Part shown: in pieces, positions 5,703-8,806 of the stretch
How positions within the stretch are numbered: position 1 is the stretch's first letter
Layout: every line of letters starts with the position of its first letter
Assembly (NCBI GenBank): GCA_031296345.1
Contig: JARLFW010000179.1
Coordinates: forward strand, 1 to 8,806
Length of the DNA stretch: 8,806 nucleotides
Origin: Nitrosotalea sp.
GTDB lineage: Archaea > Thermoproteota > Nitrososphaeria > Nitrososphaerales > Nitrosopumilaceae
Direction of reading: 5' to 3'
Notes under the pieces: generated by a model
Databases searched by the model: none
The model's input: only the letters and a program-made list of their open reading frames with translations
Told to the model about the DNA's origin: nothing
Position numbers and translations under genes: made by a program

Positions 5703-6053
5703 ATGAAGGACATTGAGCTAAAATTAGAAAATCTTACTTTCAAGTCTCATGAGATAATCAAAGGAAAAATCCAAGTAAATTATTCTGGAAGATATGACGG
5801 AGTTGTAGTAAATGCTCAGATTTTAGGTTCCAATCAGCTCATAGTGTATAGATCGTACAATAACAAATCCATATCACAAAATCTCTCAAGATTATTTATT
5901 AATAAAAATGACATACCACAAAATTTAGTTGAATTTACAGCTTCAATTGAATTTGAATCAAGAGAGATTCATGAAATAAAATTCAGAGCATCAATAATTC
6001 AAGAACATAAAGAGATTGAAAGTGATGTTGTTTTTGGAAAATTAATGCCCTGA
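5703..6053 (+). CDS. small beta-sandwich protein, arrestin/Spo0M-like (hypothetical)
   Basis: I cannot assign a family firmly. The 116-residue protein has no signal peptide, membrane segment or cysteine and looks like alternating beta strands: IELKLENLTF, IIKGKIQVNY, VVVNAQILGS, LIVYRSY, EFTASIEF, IKFRASIIQ. The opening pattern, an acidic strand then a Gly-Lys-hydrophobic strand (residues 20-26) then a strand with V-V-V-N-A, resembles the N-terminal arrestin-like beta-sandwich seen in Spo0M-type proteins, but the protein would hold only one such domain. Catalytic motifs are absent, so a binding or scaffold role is the likeliest inference. It stands alone after tRNA-Arg with its own TATA box and an adjacent palindrome, and converges on the copper-protein gene with 26 bases between the stops. 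Another beta-sandwich fold is possible. Confidence 0.75.
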   Translation: MKDIELKLENLTFKSHEIIKGKIQVNYSGRYDGVVVNAQILGSNQLIVYRSYNNKSISQNLSRLFINKNDIPQNLVEFTASIEFESREIHEIKFRASIIQEHKEIESDVVFGKLMP

Positions 6054-6075
6054 TTTTTGTATGATATTTTAATTT
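6054..6075 (+). terminator. T-rich terminator of the arrestin-like gene
   Basis: Directly after the TGA the plus strand has three T runs (TTTTT, TTTT, TTT) within 22 bases in the gap between the convergent genes. This fits archaeal oligo-T termination; no hairpin is evident. Confidence 0.45.
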
Positions 6076-6079
6076 GGTC

Positions 6080-6550
6080 TTAGGATGTTAGAGCACCATG
6101 TACTATAGTTATAGTTCCCCTCATCCATGGATGAGGTTCGCAGTGATATGGTATAACAGCTTCCTGCGTAAAGACAAATTGGTATGAAGCACCAGGTTTG
6201 ATAACTCCAGGAGATCCAAAGTCTCCACTGTAAGCATCTTTGAATGGCTTGTCAGGGGTAACAGTATGTGCAGCTTCACTAGTATTCTTCCAGATTGTCA
6301 GATTGTTTACTCCAAGTTGAGCCGTAATTGTCTTGGGGGTAAAGTTTTGTTCTTGTGATGGTAATTCTGATCCAGGTACAATAATTATTGTAGTCGTATC
6401 AGTAGGATGAAGAACTTTGTCCGGAATTATCGGCTTTGCGTTAAGCTCGGGGATATAGTAAAGCTGATAATAAGAAACTCCAAGTGCAGCTCCGATGATA
6501 ACTGCGATCAATCCTATTCCATACGCATGACTGGAGGATGGAAGGCTCAA
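6080..6550 (-). CDS. membrane-anchored plastocyanin-like blue copper protein
   Basis: This 156-residue cupredoxin probably carries electrons outside the membrane. An N-terminal membrane segment (about residues 10-32) acts as an anchor. A Thr/Pro-rich linker follows, then a cupredoxin domain from about residue 70. Type 1 copper ligands are His95 (AAHTV), Cys137, His140 and Met143 (YHCEPHPWM), the plastocyanin set with Met as axial ligand. The TTG start is forced: a TAG codon directly precedes it, no early in-frame ATG exists, and a TATA box lies 25-33 bases upstream. The gene lies 114 bases downstream of cytochrome b on the same strand. Small copper proteins are thought to replace cytochrome c in ammonia-oxidising archaea, so this is the natural acceptor from the Rieske protein, passing electrons towards the terminal oxidase. 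That role is inferred from context. Confidence 0.93.
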   Translation of the reverse strand: MSLPSSSHAYGIGLIAVIIGAALGVSYYQLYYIPELNAKPIIPDKVLHPTDTTTIIIVPGSELPSQEQNFTPKTITAQLGVNNLTIWKNTSEAAHTVTPDKPFKDAYSGDFGSPGVIKPGASYQFVFTQEAVIPYHCEPHPWMRGTITIVHGALTS

Positions 6551-6574
6551 CTATTTTCTGATCTTGTTTTTAGT

Positions 6575-6583
6575 CTTATAAAG
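6575..6583 (-). promoter_or_regulatory. TATA box for the blue copper protein gene
   Basis: The minus strand reads CTTTATAAG, 25-33 bases before the TTG at 6550. It gives this gene its own leaderless or nearly leaderless transcript and allows regulation apart from the Rieske/cytochrome b operon. Confidence 0.6.
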
Positions 6584-6592
6584 CTATACAAA

Positions 6593-6607
6593 AATAATTG
6601 AATTATT
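6593..6607. repeat. A/T-rich palindrome upstream of the copper protein promoter
   Basis: AATAATT (6593-6599) and AATTATT (6601-6607) are perfect reverse complements around a single G. The element sits nine bases upstream of the TATA box at 6575-6583. It could bind a regulator, or reflect chance in a very A/T-rich gap. Confidence 0.35.
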
Positions 6608-6664
6608 ATTAAATATGATTTATTTTCAAGTATGAAAGTTATTGGATTAGATCAATATTCTAGT

Positions 6665-8104
6665 CTATTGCGACAGACTTCCAGATGATTCTTTACTATC
6701 AAGCGGCTTTGGAGATTCTGTTTCTGTTGGTGGTGGAACTGGGATCTTCTTTGCTTCATTTAGTCCGTGTCGATAGAGATGGAATAGTCCAGCAAATACC
6801 ATAAGCATCAATCCAGTTAGAAATAGAGCAAAGTTTTTCATCCCACTCAGTGCTGCGTTGTATGCTGCAATGTTAAGATACACTTGGAATGCAAGTAGTG
6901 CTACAATTAACCAGTTAATCCATTTTCCTGAGAGATTAATTGGGGCCGATTTATGTGGTGCTTTTGCAGCTGCTAATTTTGCTTTTCTTTCTGATTCCTT
7001 TGCAAGTAATATCATCATGTACGAGAATCCAAATCCTATAGGAACCAACAATAACATTACCAAATAGAAGAAGATTGGATCAATTACAAGTCTAGCAACA
7101 AGTGGCTTTGTAATATCAGGCGTAATGTAAAAGCCCCAGTATGTTGTCACCATAACCTGAGTAATGCCAGTAATACCAAATGCAGTTACTAAAGGTCTAT
7201 CTTTCCATGAGAACTTTTTGTACCTATCTATGAATGGAGTCATTGCAATTGCTACAATGAATACACCAGGCCATAGTACACCTGTTACAAATTTATCATA
7301 TTGTGTTCTCAAGAATGCATAGATGCCTGTAAGATACCATTCAGGCACAGTAATTCCTGGCGGTACTGATGGTTGAAACTTTGAACCAAGATCTACTGGG
7401 AAGACACCTCCTGTTATAAATACCGCACCAGAAATTGCCATTACCATAGGTACATCAAAGACTAGGAATCGTGGTAAGTGAACTGCCATTAATCCTAGCA
7501 TCACTACTGGTAGAAGAAATACATGCATAGTGTAAAACCTAAGGATAAAATCAGCAAATCCAGAACCAAACATTGCATCACGAATTGTAGGTCCAACTAC
7601 GGGCATTGAATTGGTAAGAGATGCAGCTATACTAATTGCAAGTTCAGCACGTTCACTAAATATGATATCATATCCAGTAAATGCTTCCAAGATAGTTACA
7701 GTACCAAGTACCACACCTGTGACCCAGATAATTTCATTTCTTATCTTGTATCTTCCACTAAAGTATTGATAATACATATGAAGTACTGCAAGAAGAACCA
7801 TTGCGTTTGAAGCATGATAGTGAATATTTCGTATCATAAATCCATATGGAACATTATTATTGATTTTGGCAACAGTATCCCATGCTCTATCTAATGTGGG
7901 CTGATAATAGAACATCAACAATGCACCAGTGACTCCAAGAATTACAAACATCACAAATGTGAGCATTCCCAAGAAGCCAAATGGACTTACAAATCTTCCA
8001 GGGAAGGAGAACTTGGTTCCGATAAATACTGTTCTTTCCATTCCATCCCATATCCAGTAGAAAAAATCTACTAGACCGTTTCTACGTTTTAAGGAAACGA
8101 CCAT
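6665..8104 (-). CDS. cytochrome b of complex III (b6/bc1 type)
   Basis: This 479-residue integral membrane subunit of the quinol-oxidising complex holds the two b haems and the quinol site. Haem ligands are His95 and His109 in one helix and His194 and His209 in another; the 15-residue second spacing is that of cytochrome b6, whereas bc1 proteins have 14. PEWY (254-257) marks the Qo site, and the cd loop is present (residues 151-182). I count about ten membrane helices: four b6-like (about 42-67, 97-115, 125-146, 188-210), then helices near 216-235, 274-292, 304-326 and 343-366. Two more (about 395-413 and 424-443) follow a basic linker, and a Pro/Ser-rich tail ends the protein. The ATG overlaps the Rieske gene by 23 bases, and an in-frame TAG three codons upstream rules out an earlier start, so the two are translationally coupled. 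Confidence 0.95.
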   Translation of the reverse strand: MVVSLKRRNGLVDFFYWIWDGMERTVFIGTKFSFPGRFVSPFGFLGMLTFVMFVILGVTGALLMFYYQPTLDRAWDTVAKINNNVPYGFMIRNIHYHASNAMVLLAVLHMYYQYFSGRYKIRNEIIWVTGVVLGTVTILEAFTGYDIIFSERAELAISIAASLTNSMPVVGPTIRDAMFGSGFADFILRFYTMHVFLLPVVMLGLMAVHLPRFLVFDVPMVMAISGAVFITGGVFPVDLGSKFQPSVPPGITVPEWYLTGIYAFLRTQYDKFVTGVLWPGVFIVAIAMTPFIDRYKKFSWKDRPLVTAFGITGITQVMVTTYWGFYITPDITKPLVARLVIDPIFFYLVMLLLVPIGFGFSYMMILLAKESERKAKLAAAKAPHKSAPINLSGKWINWLIVALLAFQVYLNIAAYNAALSGMKNFALFLTGLMLMVFAGLFHLYRHGLNEAKKIPVPPPTETESPKPLDSKESSGSLSQ

Positions 8105-8690
8105 ATCCCACTATTCCATTTTCGTTTACAGACCATACAGCTGGTTTAATCCATAAATTTCCATCGTTATCAGCTTCAAAATTAAGAGTTGCCAATACAT
8201 TTGAAGGAGAAGCTTGAAGAGAAGCAGGTCCTGCAAAGGCCTTTCCATTTAATGGATTATACATACTTCCATGACATGGACATTCCCCTCTTTTTCTACC
8301 TTCTTGAGGCCAGTATTTCCATAAGCACCACAAATGTAAACAAACCATACTATAGGCACGAAATGCACTTACGTCTTCTGCATCACCACCAAGTTCGTCA
8401 GGCAACCTGATAAACTGCCATTTTTTAAAGGGCTCTTGATCAAGTACTGCATCTCCTGATAATGGATAAGTGATAACCTCAGAGTGATTTTTAGGAAAAG
8501 TCTTAACGTTTGCTTGTGTTCCGTCTGGAAGTATAACTTGTGCTCTCACCAAGGAGATATTTGATGGGTTTGGCATGAATTTACCCCATGGAATAAATGG
8601 CGTAAAGGTCAAAGCAACACCTGCAGCAGCTAATAATTTGAGAAAATCACGTCGAGACAAAGCATCCCTGGAAGAATCTTGCTCAGACAT
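8082..8690 (-). CDS. Rieske iron-sulfur protein of complex III, Tat-exported
   Basis: This 202-residue protein takes an electron from quinol at the Qo site and passes it to the copper carrier. A twin-arginine signal, SRRDFLKLLAAAG (12-24), leads into one hydrophobic segment (to about residue 35) that likely stays as the membrane anchor. Rieske box I is CLHLWC (117-122) and box II is CPCHGSMY (137-144). Predicted [2Fe-2S] ligands are Cys117, His119, Cys137 and His140, with a Cys122-Cys139 disulfide. Ser142 and Tyr144 match the hydrogen-bonding pair of high-potential Rieske proteins. Trp121 replaces the usual Gly of box I. An upstream TTG at 8708 is in frame, but the TATA box at 8717-8723 lies only 9-15 bases from it and 27-33 from the ATG at 8690, so the ATG is chosen. 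It overlaps cytochrome b, forming a two-gene operon. Confidence 0.95.
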   Translation of the reverse strand: MSEQDSSRDALSRRDFLKLLAAAGVALTFTPFIPWGKFMPNPSNISLVRAQVILPDGTQANVKTFPKNHSEVITYPLSGDAVLDQEPFKKWQFIRLPDELGGDAEDVSAFRAYSMVCLHLWCLWKYWPQEGRKRGECPCHGSMYNPLNGKAFAGPASLQASPSNVLATLNFEADNDGNLWIKPAVWSVNENGIVGYGRFLKT

Positions 8691-8716
8691 CCAGAACTCC
8701 GTTGTCAAAAAAATGC

Positions 8717-8723
8717 ATATAAA
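8717..8723 (-). promoter_or_regulatory. TATA box for the Rieske-cytochrome b operon
   Basis: The minus strand reads TTTATAT 27-33 bases before the ATG at 8690 and only seven bases after the preceding gene's stop codon (8730-8732). The spacing fixes transcription start near 8690-8695 and decides the Rieske start codon. Confidence 0.6.
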
Positions 8724-8729
8724 CCTTGT

Positions 8730-8806
8730 CTAACTTCTTTTTGAAATTCTTAATTTTTTCAAAGTAACAATGGTTATTGTTGATGCAATTGCAATTCCTA
8801 CTATTA
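8730..8806 (-). CDS. C-terminal tail of an unidentified membrane-anchored protein (partial)
   Basis: The last 24 codons of a minus-strand frame enter from the right edge and stop at a TAG (8730-8732). The residues form a hydrophobic stretch (IVGIAIASTITIVTL) followed by a basic tail (KKLRISKRS), the classic shape of a C-terminal membrane anchor. Secreted proteins of ammonia-oxidising archaea often end this way, for example those with PEFG-CTERM sorting signals, but the diagnostic motif would lie outside the window, so this is a guess. The Rieske TATA box begins directly after the stop, consistent with a gene ending here. Reading the opposite strand gives a competing but weaker start at 8770. 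Confidence 0.5.
   Translation of the reverse strand, partial: IVGIAIASTITIVTLKKLRISKRS

Noticed and set aside
6858..7067. Plus-strand 69-codon frame inside cytochrome b
   Set aside because: It is antisense to conserved membrane helices of cytochrome b and has no promoter or recognisable product.
8770..8806. Plus-strand start ATG at 8770 (MVIVDAIAIPTI) running off the edge
   Set aside because: Only 12 codons are visible, the upstream T-rich run is poorly placed as a TATA box, and the opposite strand gives a more convincing hydrophobic-plus-basic C-terminus ending just before the Rieske promoter.
1..8806. CRISPR array, insertion sequence, prophage or toxin-antitoxin pair
   Set aside because: No spaced direct repeats, transposase, terminal inverted repeats or phage-like genes are seen, and the gene content is core metabolism and information processing.

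Overview
The window looks like chromosomal DNA from an ammonia-oxidising archaeon of the Nitrososphaerota (Thaumarchaeota), probably Nitrosopumilus-like. The basis is the low GC content, the archaeal gene repertoire (archaeosine-type tRNA-guanine transglycosylase, AK6/Fap7-like kinase, beta-CASP nuclease aCPSF2, archaeal YchF-type GTPase), the membrane-anchored type 1 copper protein beside a Rieske/cytochrome b pair, and archaeal TATA boxes 24-33 bases before most start codons. The assignment comes from gene content and residue patterns only; no database search was possible.

Layout. 1-451 (-) is the N-terminal part of a YchF-type GTPase, cut by the window edge. It diverges from 524-1072 (+), an AK6/Fap7-like nucleotide kinase with a GTG start, which is followed by 1107-2621 (+), tgtA for archaeosine in tRNA. 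Converging on tgtA is 2643-2945 (-), a dicluster ferredoxin, and behind it 3067-3288 (-), an unrecognised Trp-rich 73-residue protein. Divergent from that is a two-gene operon, 3406-4662 (+) aCPSF2 (TTG start) and 4665-5513 (+) an OGG1-type 8-oxoguanine glycosylase. Next come tRNA-Arg(TCT) at 5549-5623 and a 116-residue beta-rich, arrestin-like protein at 5703-6053 (+). The rest is on the minus strand: a membrane-anchored plastocyanin-like protein (6080-6550), cytochrome b (6665-8104) and a Tat-exported Rieske protein (8082-8690). At the right edge lies the C-terminal membrane tail of an unidentified protein (8730-8806).

How the genes work together. The right third is a quinol-oxidising complex III module: Rieske and cytochrome b overlap by 23 bases, and the blue-copper protein on its own promoter is the likely electron acceptor. 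The left and middle parts are information processing and repair: tRNA modification (TgtA, whose target G15 is present in the tRNA-Arg here), RNA processing (aCPSF2), oxidative DNA repair (OGG1 type), a probable ribosome-assembly kinase and a translation-associated GTPase.

No CRISPR array, insertion sequence, phage gene or multi-gene undescribed system is visible. All sizeable genes are intact and the region reads as ordinary core genome. The points worth a second look are local: an Asp in the second ferredoxin motif, a Trp inside Rieske box I, b6-type haem spacing in cytochrome b, a TgtA ending where the PUA domain would begin, a eukaryote-like OGG1 coupled to a nuclease gene, two small unassigned proteins, and small palindromes beside TATA boxes.
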